Shown here piece by piece: positions 52,121-60,901 of a stretch of DNA of 64,000 nt (its first letter is position 1; the number at the start of each line of letters is the position of its first letter). This DNA is from Sphingopyxis sp. H115. Lineage in GTDB: Bacteria > Pseudomonadota > Alphaproteobacteria > Sphingomonadales > Sphingomonadaceae. Under the pieces are notes generated by a model. That model was not told the DNA's origin. It worked only from the letters and a program-made list of their open reading frames with translations, and did not search any database. The position numbers and the translations under genes are program-made. Where the stretch lies: contig NZ_LNSA01000004.1 of the NCBI RefSeq assembly GCF_001468465.1, forward strand, positions 167,373 through 231,372, written 5' to 3'.

Positions 52121-54091
52121 ATGAGCGACAGGATATTATGGGGCCAAATCTTCGCGGTGCTGCTGATCGTCCTCGCGGCGGTCTGGACCGCGACCCAATC
52201 GACGGCGGAAGCGCTCGGATTTCAGGCGGCGCTCGGTGCCCCCTGGTTCCGCATCGGCGACTATCCCGTCTATCCGCCGCCCGCCTTCTTCTGGTGGTGG
52301 TTTGCCTTCGACGCCTATGCGCCGCCGATCTTCTACCGCGGTGCCGCGATCGCCGCGTCGGGTGGGTTGCTGTCGGTTGTCGTCGCGATCAGCATGTCGG
52401 TGTGGCGTGCGCGCGAGCGCCGGCGGGCCGAGACCTATGGATCGGCACGCTGGGCGCAGGAGCGTGAGATACGGGATGCCAACATGCTCGGCCCCGATGG
52501 CGTCATTCTCGGGCGCATGGCCGGAACCTACCTGCGTCACGATGGCGCCGAGCATGTCCTCTGCTTCGCGCCGACCCGATCCGGAAAAGGTGTCGGTCTC
52601 GTGGTGCCGACCCTTCTCACCTGGCCGGGGAGCTGCATCGTTCATGACATAAAGGGCGAGAACTGGCAGCTCACCGCGGGCTTTCGCGCAAAGCATGGCC
52701 GGGTGCTGCTCTTCGATCCGACGAACCCCGCATCGGCAGCCTATAATCCGCTCCTCGAGGTCCGACGCGGCGCATGCGAAGTGCGCGACGTGCAGAATGT
52801 CGCCGACGTGCTGGTCGATCCCGAAGGAAGCCTCGATCGTCGAAACCACTGGGAGAAGACCAGCCACGCCCTGCTCGTCGGCGCGATCCTCCATGTTCTC
52901 TACGCCGAGGAGGAAAAGAGCCTCGCCGGTGTCGCGGCCTTTCTGTCGAACCCCGAGCGCAAGATCGAGGCGACGCTCCACCGGATGAAGACCACCCGCC
53001 ATTTGGGAGATCGCGTTCATCCGGTCGTCGCCGCGGCGGCGCAGGAGCTGCTCAACAAGAGCGAGAATGAGCGGTCGGGCGTGCTGTCGACCGCCATGTC
53101 CTTCCTCGGCCTTTATCGCGATCCGGTGATCGCCAAGGTCACGGGACATTCCGAGTGGCGCATCGCGGACCTGATCGGGAGCGAGCGCCCGGTCTCGCTC
53201 TACCTCGTGGTGCCGCCCGGCGATATCAGCCGGACCAAGCCGCTCATGCGCCTGATCCTCAACCAGATCGGGCGGCGGCTGACCGAGGAGCTGAATCCGA
53301 AGGCGCGGTCGCAACGGCTGCTGTTCATGCTCGACGAGTTTCCCGCGCTCGGACGTCTCGATTTCTTCGAAAGTGCGCTCGCCTTCATGGCGGGCTATGG
53401 CATCAAGGCCTTCCTGATCGCCCAGTCGCTCAACCAGATCGAGAAGGCCTATGGCCAGAGCAATGCGATCCTCGACAATTGCCACGTCCGGGTCAGTTTC
53501 GCGACGAACGACGAGCGAACCGCCAAACGGATTTCCGATGCGCTCGGTACGGCAACCGAACAGCGTGCGATGAAGAATTATGCCGGCCACCGGCTCTCGC
53601 CCTGGCTTGGCCATTTGATGGTGTCGCGCACCGAAACCGCTCGGCCGCTGCTGACCCCCGGCGAAGTGATGCAGCTCCCACCGGACGACGAGATCGTGAT
53701 GGCCGCTGGCCTCGCGCCGATCAGGGCCAAGAAGGCGCGATACTATAGCGACCGGCGCTTGGCCGGCCGCGTCATTCCGCCGCCCGCACCCGGTCGCGCT
53801 CTTCCCGCCGCCCACGACTGGATGGCCGACCGGGTACATCAGCTGATGGAGACGAAAGCGAAGGCGGCGGAGGACGATGACGCGGCCAATGGCGGCATTC
53901 GGCAGGAACCCGAACTTCCCGTCCATGAGGATATCGCGCCGCCGCCGCCGCGCAGCGTCAACGGCGAGTTCGATTTCAGCGAAGATGGAGTGCAGGCCGA
54001 TGCGGCGCGGCTCCGCGCCGCGGCCGATCGGCAGATGGCGCGGGGCGCCCGTGCAGCGGCGCTCGACCCTGACGACGGGATCCAGCTGTGA
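52121..54091 (+). CDS. traG: TraG/VirD4-type coupling protein
   Basis: The 656-aa protein has two N-terminal membrane segments (IFAVLLIVLAAVWTATQ; AAIAASGGLLSVVVAISM), the Walker A motif APTRSGKGVGL (K156) and Walker B in LLFMLDEFPALGRL. It is the inner-membrane ATPase that links the relaxase-DNA complex to the Trb channel. A tail rich in acidic and proline residues follows. The stop overlaps the GTG start of the CopG-type gene (GTGA), an order kept in Tn4371-like transfer modules. Confidence 0.93.
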   Translation: MSDRILWGQIFAVLLIVLAAVWTATQSTAEALGFQAALGAPWFRIGDYPVYPPPAFFWWWFAFDAYAPPIFYRGAAIAASGGLLSVVVAISMSVWRARERRRAETYGSARWAQEREIRDANMLGPDGVILGRMAGTYLRHDGAEHVLCFAPTRSGKGVGLVVPTLLTWPGSCIVHDIKGENWQLTAGFRAKHGRVLLFDPTNPASAAYNPLLEVRRGACEVRDVQNVADVLVDPEGSLDRRNHWEKTSHALLVGAILHVLYAEEEKSLAGVAAFLSNPERKIEATLHRMKTTRHLGDRVHPVVAAAAQELLNKSENERSGVLSTAMSFLGLYRDPVIAKVTGHSEWRIADLIGSERPVSLYLVVPPGDISRTKPLMRLILNQIGRRLTEELNPKARSQRLLFMLDEFPALGRLDFFESALAFMAGYGIKAFLIAQSLNQIEKAYGQSNAILDNCHVRVSFATNDERTAKRISDALGTATEQRAMKNYAGHRLSPWLGHLMVSRTETARPLLTPGEVMQLPPDDEIVMAAGLAPIRAKKARYYSDRRLAGRVIPPPAPGRALPAAHDWMADRVHQLMETKAKAAEDDDAANGGIRQEPELPVHEDIAPPPPRSVNGEFDFSEDGVQADAARLRAAADRQMARGARAAALDPDDGIQL

Positions 54092-54507
54092 TCCGATCGC
54101 ATGTCAAACAGACCTTCCGGATCGAAACCGGCCTCTCGCGCGACCTGACAGACCTCGCCCGCCGACGCGGCCTCACCCGGACCGAAGTGCTGGAGGCTGC
54201 ACTGCGCTCCTTTCTCTCGCCCGATCAGGAGGAGCGGATCGAGGCGGTGTTGACCCGGCGCCTCGACCGCATCGGCCGCCAGCTCGACCGCATCGAATGG
54301 CATGGCGAAATGTCGGGCGAAGCAATTGCCCTGTTCGTCCGGCACTGGCTCACGAACACGGCGCCCTTGCCCGATGATGCATTGCCGGCCGCGCAGGCCA
54401 GCGGGAAGCGGCGCTGGGAGGGTTTCGTCGATGCCCTTTCACGTCGGATGGAAGTTGGACCAAAGCTCGCCGCGGAGCTGATGCGGGATGTCAGCGGTTC
54501 CGATTGA
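54088..54507 (+). CDS. Ribbon-helix-helix (CopG-type) protein linked to traG
   Basis: The 139-aa protein begins with a ribbon-helix-helix motif (QTFRIETGLSRDLTDLARRRGLTRTEVLEAALRSFL split by its turn), followed by helices (ERIEAVLTRRLDRIGRQLDRIEW). In Tn4371-like elements a CopG-type gene sits between traG and trbB. Here the plus-strand order is broken by an inserted minus-strand block of seven genes before trbB. The GTG start is coupled to the traG stop. Confidence 0.82.
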   Translation: MIRSHVKQTFRIETGLSRDLTDLARRRGLTRTEVLEAALRSFLSPDQEERIEAVLTRRLDRIGRQLDRIEWHGEMSGEAIALFVRHWLTNTAPLPDDALPAAQASGKRRWEGFVDALSRRMEVGPKLAAELMRDVSGSD

Positions 54508-54521
54508 AGCCTTTAACCGGC

Positions 54522-54761
54522 TCATCCAGCCCGCAGTTTTAAGAGAAAGCTGATGGCCTCCGCGGGGATACCGCACAGGGCAGCCGCTAGCAGCAGTATC
54601 GTGACAGCCAGATATTTGGCCGGAGGAGTTCGTGACAGCTCGAGAAGCAGCGCCGATTTGTGGCGGCCCATTTGCACAAGCGCCACAAACTGGGCGAGCT
54701 CGGCCTCACGGTCAGTCATCGGACGATCGCCTACGGGCGGGAGAGGGGGCAAGTCGGTCAT
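54522..54761 (-). CDS. Small single-pass membrane protein (hypothetical)
   Basis: The 79-aa product (starts MTDLPPLPPVGDRPMTD) has a charged helical region and one hydrophobic helix (YLAVTILLLAAALCGIPAEAI). A GTG four codons upstream is an alternative start. It converges with the CopG-type gene 14 bases away. No family recognised. The 54774-54957 gap before the next gene holds nothing I can name. Confidence 0.5.
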   Translation of the reverse strand: MTDLPPLPPVGDRPMTDREAELAQFVALVQMGRHKSALLLELSRTPPAKYLAVTILLLAAALCGIPAEAISFLLKLRAG

Positions 54762-54957
54762 CACAAACCTCACGGATTCATCGCGAAAATGGCGCGCTGT
54801 TACAGATGCGCGTGCGGGTTACCGTGAGGGATAAGCCCTCCGGGCTGGAGTGCCCTTCAGGCGAGTCGCTTGTCAACAGGGTGAATCGCAATTTTATCAA
54901 CAGTCGGGGGTGCGTCTGGGGATATCTCTCCGCATTTCCGGGAAAGCCGGACTATGC

Positions 54958-55587
54958 TCAGTCCTCTTCGTCCTGCTGCTCGCGCTCGCGCAGTCTTTCG
55001 GCGTAGCGGTAGCTCGCCTCCATTGAATGATAGGTATCGGCGTAGCGATCGATGTCGCCGAGCGCGCATTCGACCTCATAGGCCACCGTATGGGGAGACG
55101 AGCCCGGACGCTTTCGGGCCAGCCAGCGCTCCAGCTTGTCGAACCGGCTCTGCATCCCCTGCACGCTGCAGGCGATGCGCAGATCGTCGAGATTGCTGCT
55201 CGTCCGATTGCGGCTCCAGGTCCGGCAGGCGAACTCAAGCTCTTCACCCCGGGTCGGAGGGCGATCGCTGAGATCGGCCCCACCATCTTTCGCGAGAGTG
55301 GGGTCGGCCTGTACATTGGCAAGCCCCGCACTGAGTGCCTCGCAGAGTTCGCTATGATATTCATCCCGGCGCGCGGCGTCCCAATCATAGGGGCCAGCGC
55401 CGACGAAAAGATGCGGCAGCTTGAAATGCACCCGCACCGCCTTCGGCAGCATCTTCTCGATCCGGATCACTCCGCGGATGACATCGAGGAGGTGCTCGGC
55501 GTCGATCCCGGCCCACGGCCGCGCGAGATTTTCGAGCGCGCCAAGGTTCGAATTGGTGGGTGTGTCCCCTGTGTTCCAGTATCGCAT
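54958..55587 (-). CDS. Hypothetical protein paired with a HEPN-like gene
   Basis: The 209-aa protein (starts MRYWNTGDTPTNSN, ends REQQDEED) is helical and charged with no signal or membrane segment. I do not recognise a family. Its ATG lies two bases after the stop of the HEPN-like gene (TAACCATG on the minus strand), so the two are surely cotranscribed. As the partner of a HEPN RNase-like protein it could be an antitoxin or regulator, but nothing in its sequence proves it. A longer upstream extension overlaps the HEPN-like gene and was rejected. Confidence 0.6.
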   Translation of the reverse strand: MRYWNTGDTPTNSNLGALENLARPWAGIDAEHLLDVIRGVIRIEKMLPKAVRVHFKLPHLFVGAGPYDWDAARRDEYHSELCEALSAGLANVQADPTLAKDGGADLSDRPPTRGEELEFACRTWSRNRTSSNLDDLRIACSVQGMQSRFDKLERWLARKRPGSSPHTVAYEVECALGDIDRYADTYHSMEASYRYAERLREREQQDEED

Positions 55588-55589
55588 GG

Positions 55590-56306
55590 TTAGTGCTTCC
55601 GTTTCTCTTTGGCCTTGATCCCTAGAATGGCTTTCGCCTCGGCGTTTGCGCCCTTCGCAATCTGATCGAGGCGAGCCTTGAAAATGGGGTCGGCGAGGAG
55701 CTGGGCCTTTGGCCCTTCGCCGGAATCGCACATAATGGCGTAAGAGAGCCGATAGAGCGTCTGCGCTCGCTCCGCTTCTTCGATCGCCGCATCGAAATCA
55801 GGCCGCCGATAGACCAGGATCTCCTCTTCATCGATCGGCATAGGCCGGATCACGCCGCGTCCGTCGGGAAGTTCCTCCACGCGCTGGCGATGGCTGATGT
55901 TGTACTTCACGATGGTCTTGGGGTGGGTGAGCAGGATCGCTTCCGTGAGTTCGGAGCAATGCCCCCAGATACGATGGGCAAAATGATTGCGGGTCTTGCG
56001 CGACTCCTCTGCGACCGAGCCGATCGCCTTGAACAGCAGTTGCTGCCACTCGGGGAGCGCTTCGTGCGCTGCCGCATCAAGTGCGCCCCGCTGTGCTCCG
56101 GCTCCGACCAGCGAGAGATACATTGCAGTGCCGACCGCAATGTCGCTTCTCAGCATCCGGCTGAGGATCGAGGCAATATCGCCATCGATATGCGCCCACA
56201 GAGCAATGACATAGGCAACGTCGCTGGCGAACGGCGAATGGCGTAGAATGCCCGGCGCGAAAAAGACGCGGCCATCGGGCGATTCCTCAGCGAGCGTTTT
56301 GGGCAC
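55590..56306 (-). CDS. HEPN-like protein with an RNHFAH motif
   Basis: The 238-aa protein is mostly helical with R106 and H111 in SRKTRNHFAHRIWG, an R-x4-H HEPN-type active-site motif. It starts with GTG behind a strong AGGAGGA site. It leads a two-gene operon with the unknown gene at 54958-55587. Toxin or defence function is inferred from the motif and the two-gene arrangement only. A divergent small gene begins 170 bases away. Confidence 0.6.
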   Translation of the reverse strand: MPKTLAEESPDGRVFFAPGILRHSPFASDVAYVIALWAHIDGDIASILSRMLRSDIAVGTAMYLSLVGAGAQRGALDAAAHEALPEWQQLLFKAIGSVAEESRKTRNHFAHRIWGHCSELTEAILLTHPKTIVKYNISHRQRVEELPDGRGVIRPMPIDEEEILVYRRPDFDAAIEEAERAQTLYRLSYAIMCDSGEGPKAQLLADPIFKARLDQIAKGANAEAKAILGIKAKEKRKH

Positions 56307-56476
56307 CGTTCCTCCTCTTTCGCGCGGTCAAATTCATCGGCCACATTATATGGCGACATCGTCGCTGCTCCTAATTTTGGGTTACCGCTGGCGCTTTGCC
56401 CCCCGACCGGAAAGATGCCACATCCAAGTATCCCAGTTCTGCGATCCGCTAATTGCTGGATAAAAAGGAGCTTATC

Positions 56477-56707
56477 ATGGACGAAGACGCACTTTTTGCG
56501 GTTGGTTCAATATTGGCAGCGCTCGGCGGCGTGCTGGAGCGAAAAGGTGTTTGCACGACCAACGAGTTTGCGGAAACGCTCGGCAGCGTGGCGCTGATGA
56601 CCGCGGAGTCCGGGGATCAATACAAGAACCGTGCCGCCTATATCGGCAGCTGGGCGCAAATGGTTCGCGCTGCCGCCGAGCATTCGGGTGGCGCCCGCGA
56701 GCATTGA
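56477..56707 (+). CDS. Small hypothetical protein
   Basis: The 76-aa product (starts MDEDALFAVGSILAAL, ends GGAREH) is probably helical. AAGGAG precedes the ATG at a good spacing. No family was recognised; the segment AAYIGSWAQMVRAA faintly recalls the tail of ArdC-type antirestriction proteins but is too short to trust. It faces the RadC-like gene on the other strand, 23 bases away. Confidence 0.55.
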   Translation: MDEDALFAVGSILAALGGVLERKGVCTTNEFAETLGSVALMTAESGDQYKNRAAYIGSWAQMVRAAAEHSGGAREH

Positions 56708-56730
56708 GCGACGCAATCTCCGGCGCTCCG

Positions 56731-57882
56731 TCATTCGGCACCGGCTTCGAAATAGGCGCGCATCCGGTGAGCGATGACGGGATCGAGCCGGATGAAAGTC
56801 CGGCGCCCGTCGATCGGATCGGGTACGCGGCGCGTAATGCCGGCATCGCAGAGGCGCTGCGCCAGCCGTAGCGCGCTGCTCATCGAGATCGAGGATGTGA
56901 CGCATAGCGCGCTGATGGACAGGCGCTTGCGCTCGCATTCGTGAACGAAGAGATCGATCAGCATTTCCCATGCGGGATCGCCGAAGAGTTCAGGCGCCCC
57001 GATCAGTTGTTGGCGGAGGAGGCGCCTGCGCATCGCGGCCTTCGCATTAGCCAGCGCAATGTCACCATGGTCGATGCGCGCGGGACCTCCCGGACTTCGC
57101 AATGTGAAGGAGGCTGACGGAATGGGCGTCCCGGCAAGAGTGTCGTTGCTGATGACGTGATGGCAGTGGGTTGATGTCACAACGATGTGGTCGATGATCT
57201 CGACGTTGAGCGACCGTCCGATCATTTCGAGCTTCCGCGTCGCCTCGATGTCCTCGACGCTGGGGCGATGGTCGCCGCTCGGATGGTTGTGGACGAGGAT
57301 CAGCCCGGCGGCGTTGAGTTCGAGCGCACGCCGGAAGATCGTCCGGGGGTAGATGGCAAGCTGCGCAAGCGTGCCGCTTTGCAAAACCTCGTCGGCGAGA
57401 AGATGGCGCCCACCGTCAAGGAAGAGGATGCGGAGTCGCTCGTCGGAGAGCGAGCCCATCGACATGATGAGGTAGGAGCGGAGCCTCCGGTCGAAGGGAT
57501 CGATGCTGATACCTCGAAGACAGCCGGAAAGGCTCTCGGTGGCGAGCTTGCGTGCCTCGAGAATGACCTCTGCGACCTGCGGCGCGTCACCAATGACGCG
57601 AGCGAGCGCTTCTGGCGACTGCGCCCAAATGCGGCTGATCGAATGAAACGCGACAAGTAGCCGGTCCGCTAAGGCTTCGCAGCGTTCGGGCTCGATGGTC
57701 GCAATGAAATGTACCAGGACCGATCGCTGCCGGCTCGAGCCAATCGCTTTTGGTGATGCCAGGTTGCGGCCACGAGGAGCGGCGGAAGAAGCCAGGATGC
57801 AGCGACCTGCATCGTCAGATACGCTATTGGGTGGAGTTCCATGTCGATCGCGCGGGTCGTGTGAGCCAGTAGCGGAAGACAT
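56731..57882 (-). CDS. RadC-like JAB protein fused to a MarR-like winged helix
   Basis: The protein (383 aa from the first ATG) has the RadC/UPF0758 JAB metalloprotease-like domain with LILVHNHPSGDHRPSVED (the H-x-H-x7-D zinc motif), preceded by the helical ADRLLVAFHSISRIW region. A C-terminal winged helix (SISALCVTSSISMSSALRLAQRLCDAGITRRV) follows. The start is uncertain: the conserved part begins near 57717, where only a CTG is in frame, whereas the ATG used here overlaps the upstream membrane-protein gene by about 214 bases. A JAB-plus-HTH fusion is known from mobile elements but its function is not. Confidence 0.7.
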   Translation of the reverse strand: MSSATGSHDPRDRHGTPPNSVSDDAGRCILASSAAPRGRNLASPKAIGSSRQRSVLVHFIATIEPERCEALADRLLVAFHSISRIWAQSPEALARVIGDAPQVAEVILEARKLATESLSGCLRGISIDPFDRRLRSYLIMSMGSLSDERLRILFLDGGRHLLADEVLQSGTLAQLAIYPRTIFRRALELNAAGLILVHNHPSGDHRPSVEDIEATRKLEMIGRSLNVEIIDHIVVTSTHCHHVISNDTLAGTPIPSASFTLRSPGGPARIDHGDIALANAKAAMRRRLLRQQLIGAPELFGDPAWEMLIDLFVHECERKRLSISALCVTSSISMSSALRLAQRLCDAGITRRVPDPIDGRRTFIRLDPVIAHRMRAYFEAGAE

Positions 57883-58154
57883 TGCAGGACTGCCGCCAGC
57901 ATGGGCCAGAAGCGATAGGCCGTCAGCGCCACCGTCATGGTCGCGGCAGCTGCGATCAGATCTATCAGCAGGTGCCCGGTGTCGACCGTGACGAAGTTCA
58001 CCGCAAAAATCAGGTGTAGAGCCTGATCGGAAATCAGCATGAACAGGAGAATGGCTGCCACCGCTCTCTCCGGGCCGCCGCCCTTGCGGAGAGCGTAGAC
58101 GAGAGCCACCAGCAGCAATGTCACGAAGATTGCGATCCGCAGCATCGCGCTCAT
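57669..58154 (-). CDS. Polytopic membrane protein (hypothetical)
   Basis: The 161-aa protein has about four membrane helices (MLRIAIFVTLLLVALVYAL, AVAAILLFMLISDQALHLIF, LLIDLIAAAATMTVALTAYRF, LTMQVAASWLLPPLLVAATW) and a short tail with GSDRSW. Similar proteins occur in sphingomonad genomes without a known role. It overlaps the start of the RadC-like gene, which makes either that start or this 3' end questionable; the conserved tail suggests this gene is real. Confidence 0.6.
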   Translation of the reverse strand: MSAMLRIAIFVTLLLVALVYALRKGGGPERAVAAILLFMLISDQALHLIFAVNFVTVDTGHLLIDLIAAAATMTVALTAYRFWPMLAAVLQCLPLLAHTTRAIDMELHPIAYLTMQVAASWLLPPLLVAATWHHQKRLARAGSDRSWYISLRPSSPNAAKP

Positions 58155-58186
58155 TCACCATGCCGATGGCCCATCGTCAATGTCGC

Positions 58187-58519
58187 TCAGCTCACCAGGG
58201 CAAGCTTTGCCGGGCCGGCTTCGGCAGCTGCGGGGCATTCGTGAAGGTCGAGCCCGGACGTTTCACGGCCGATGTCGGCAAGCTCGCCATGAACCCGGAG
58301 AATGTCGCCGCTCACACCAACCAGCGCCAGTTGCGCTTCGGCGATGCGGCGGATCGTCGCATGGCCCTTGGCAGCAGGGACGCCGACCGTGTCGCGACGG
58401 GCAGTGACGACCTCCGCCATCAGCGACGAAACGGCGATGAGGGCGCCATCGATCTGCGCTTCGGCTGCAGGCACCACTTGCTGTAACCGCTCCGCGGCAA
58501 CGCTGTTCAAATTTTGCAT
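58187..58519 (-). CDS. Hypothetical helical protein
   Basis: The 110-aa product (starts MQNLNSVAAERLQQVV, ends AKLALVS) is helical, with no signal or membrane segment. A GGAGAG site precedes the ATG. It sits in a minus-strand run with the HTH-membrane protein upstream and the membrane protein downstream. Function unknown. Confidence 0.6.
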   Translation of the reverse strand: MQNLNSVAAERLQQVVPAAEAQIDGALIAVSSLMAEVVTARRDTVGVPAAKGHATIRRIAEAQLALVGVSGDILRVHGELADIGRETSGLDLHECPAAAEAGPAKLALVS

Positions 58520-58580
58520 AGACTCTCCTCTCCGGAGAAGCGCGCTGCGCTCCCGGACCATGGTTCAACACGATATGGGA

Positions 58581-59099
58581 TCAGGCCGAGGCGAGCCGGG
58601 TCAGCGTCTGACCGATCGACAGGCCTGCGATGACCATGAGCAGGACCGCGATGAGCAAGCTCACGACGATCGCAACCCGGGCCTGAGGCCTATAGTTCGG
58701 CCTCAGCAAATCCCTGAACGGAGAGCCTTCGCTCCGAGACCCGGCTCGACTTGCCAAATTATCGTTCAGATGCAGCAAGCTAGTGGGGTCACCGTCCGGG
58801 AAGTCGGATGGCACCAGTTCGTGGGTTGGCGGTAGTATGACCGGATCACATGGTATCCGATCATAGGTCTGGCGCAGTCGCGCATAGATGATCGCGGTCT
58901 CGTCGCGGTTGGCCGCGCCCAGCGTGTCGCGTGCGGTGGTGAGCCGCAAATCCACCGCCTGCTTCGATATGTCGAGGTCGCGCGCGATCTGTTTCGAGGT
59001 TTTTCGTTCCAGCAGCAAATCGAGACAGGCCCGCTGCTTTTCTGTCAAGCGCGTCCACCTCAAGAACTCGTCCGAATGCTGCGACCCCGAATCACTCAT
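58581..59099 (-). CDS. LuxR-type HTH protein with C-terminal membrane anchor
   Basis: The 172-aa protein starts with a GerE/LuxR-type helix-turn-helix (LTEKQRACLDLLLERKTSKQ, then IARDLDISKQAVDLRLTTAR) and ends with a membrane helix (VAIVVSLLIAVLLMVIAGLSI). It has no ligand-binding domain, so it may respond to membrane or cell-envelope state. It is divergent from trbB; the 220-base gap between them would carry both promoters. A control role over the trb operon is possible. Confidence 0.8.
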   Translation of the reverse strand: MSDSGSQHSDEFLRWTRLTEKQRACLDLLLERKTSKQIARDLDISKQAVDLRLTTARDTLGAANRDETAIIYARLRQTYDRIPCDPVILPPTHELVPSDFPDGDPTSLLHLNDNLASRAGSRSEGSPFRDLLRPNYRPQARVAIVVSLLIAVLLMVIAGLSIGQTLTRLASA

Positions 59100-59319
59100 C
59101 CTGACACTGTTGTCAAAATCGCGCTCGGCACAACCCGCCGACCTTCATTTAATCGCTTCCGAATCGGAACTGATCGCATCGCGGCCTACGCCATTCCCTG
59201 TCTTTCTTACCCACTGTACGACGCGCGCAAATCTCTGTTGAAAATAGTGAATCTCTGCGTCTCTTACTCATCCCCGTCGAGCCGGGCGTCTTTGCCCGGA
59301 CCATCCAACGGGGACTATC

Positions 59320-60297
59320 ATGGGCGCAGAACCGGTCCGTTTCGAGGCACAGGGACGTGGTGCCCGCATGCTGCGGACAGCGCTTGGCGGCGCGATTGCC
59401 GAGTGGCTTGCCGACCCCGCGGTCATCGAAATCATGCTCAATCCCGACGGTCGGTTCTGGGTCGATCGTCTCGGCGCAGGGATCACCGATAGCGGTATCC
59501 TGCTCGCGGCCACCGACGGCGAGCGCATCATCCGGCTCGTGGCGCATCATGTCGGCGCCGAGGTCCATGCCGGGTCGCCGCGCGTGTCGGCCGAACTTCC
59601 CGAAAGCGGCGAGCGCTTCGAGGGTCTGCTGCCGCCCGTGGTCGCGGCGCCGACCTTCGCGATCCGCAAACCCGCGGTCGCCGTCTTCTCGCTCGGCGAT
59701 TATGTCGCAGCCGGCATCATGTCCGCACCGGCGGCCGAGGCGCTACGCTCCGGGGTCGCCGAGCGCCTCAATATCCTCGTCGCCGGCGGGACCGGGACGG
59801 GCAAGACGACGCTCACCAATGCCCTGCTCGCCGAGGTCGCCAAGACCAGCGAACGCGTCGTTCTGATCGAAGACACCCGCGAGCTCCAATGCGCGGCTCC
59901 GAACCTCGTCGCGATGCGCACCAAGGATGGGGTCGCGTCGCTGTCCGATCTCGTCCGTTCCTCGCTTCGGCTTCGGCCGGACCGCATCCCGATCGGCGAG
60001 GTCCGCGGTGCCGAGGCGCTCGACCTTCTGAAGGCCTGGGGCACCGGACATCCCGGCGGCATCGGCACGATCCACGCGGGCAGCGCGATCGGCGCGCTCC
60101 GCCGCATGGAGCAGCTCATTCAGGAAGCCGTGATCACGGTCCCGCGGGCCCTCCTCGCAGAAACGATCGATCTCGTTGCCGTTCTCGTGCGCGACGGCGC
60201 CGGGCGGCGACTTGCCGAACTCGCCCGCGTCGACGGTCTCGATGCGTCGACCGGCGACTACCGGATCACCCCCCTCTTTACCCCCGAAGGAGACTGA
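59320..60297 (+). CDS. trbB: TrbB, conjugal-transfer secretion ATPase
   Basis: The 325-aa protein is a VirB11-type ATPase with Walker [10 protein letters not shown] (156-164), the Asp box ([11 protein letters not shown]), Walker B region ([20 protein letters not shown]) and His box ([14 protein letters not shown]). It powers pilus assembly and substrate transfer at the inner membrane. It heads the trb operon, and the ATG follows ACGGGGAC. The 220-base region upstream includes TTGAAAATAGTG, a possible promoter, but no clear pair of hexamers. Confidence 0.94.
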   Translation: MGAEPVRFEAQGRGARMLRTALGGAIAEWLADPAVIEIMLNPDGRFWVDRLGAGITDSGILLAATDGERIIRLVAHHVGAEVHAGSPRVSAELPESGERFEGLLPPVVAAPTFAIRKPAVAVFSLGDYVAAGIMSAPAAEALRSGVAERLNILVAGGTGTGKTTLTNALLAEVAKTSERVVLIEDTRELQCAAPNLVAMRTKDGVASLSDLVRSSLRLRPDRIPIGEVRGAEALDLLKAWGTGHPGGIGTIHAGSAIGALRRMEQLIQEAVITVPRALLAETIDLVAVLVRDGAGRRLAELARVDGLDASTGDYRITPLFTPEGD

Positions 60298-60299
60298 CC

Positions 60300-60632
60300 A
60301 TGACCCACGCCGCCCGGCGGGAGGCACCGCGCTTCCTGCTCGCCTCGACCGCTCTCTATGTCGCGCTCGTTACCGCCTTGCCCGCTCGGGCCGGTGGCTC
60401 GTCGATGCCGTGGGAAGCGCCGCTGCAATCGATCCTCGAAAGCGTCGAGGGGCCGGTCGCGAAGGTGATCTCGCTGATCATCATCATCATCACCGGGCTG
60501 ACCATCTCGTTCGGCGACACGTCGGGTGGTTTTCGCCGCATGGTCCAGATCGTGTTCGGTCTGTCGATCGCCTTCGCGGCCTCGAGCTTCTTCCTGACCT
60601 TCTTTTCCTTCGGCGGCGGAGCCGTCGTCTGA
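60300..60632 (+). CDS. trbC: TrbC, pilin precursor
   Basis: The 110-aa protein has an N-terminal signal-like segment (FLLASTALYVALVTALPARAGG) and two hydrophobic helices (VISLIIIIITGLTISFG; IVFGLSIAFAASSFFLTFFSF), as for TrbC/VirB2 pilins. The TraF-type peptidase at 48500 is the likely maturation enzyme. AAGGAGA lies before the ATG. Its stop overlaps the trbD start. Confidence 0.9.
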   Translation: MTHAARREAPRFLLASTALYVALVTALPARAGGSSMPWEAPLQSILESVEGPVAKVISLIIIIITGLTISFGDTSGGFRRMVQIVFGLSIAFAASSFFLTFFSFGGGAVV

Positions 60633-60901
60633 TGGATGGCGCGGCCGAAGTCACCGGCTTCTTCGCGCCCGTGCACCGCGCGCTCGCCGAGCCGATCCTG
60701 CTCGGCGGCGCACCGCGCGCCCTCGCGATCGCCAATGGCACGCTCGCAGCCGGGATCGGCCTTGGCCTCCGCCTCTGGATCGCTGGCCTCGTCCTCTGGA
60801 TCGTCGGCCATGCGCTCTCAGTCTGGGCGGCGCGCCGCGACCCGCAATTCGTCGACGTCGCCAAACGTCACCTCAAATATCCTGTCTGGATGCGGCCATG
60901 A
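60632..60901 (+). CDS. trbD: TrbD, VirB3-like membrane protein
   Basis: The 89-aa protein has a hydrophobic double segment (ALAIANGTLAAGIGLGLRLWIAGLVLWIVG region) and the C-terminal DPQFVDVAKRHLKYPVWMRP motif typical of TrbD/VirB3. It shares one base with the trbC stop (TGATG) and overlaps trbE by four bases (ATGA). Confidence 0.9.
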   Translation: MDGAAEVTGFFAPVHRALAEPILLGGAPRALAIANGTLAAGIGLGLRLWIAGLVLWIVGHALSVWAARRDPQFVDVAKRHLKYPVWMRP

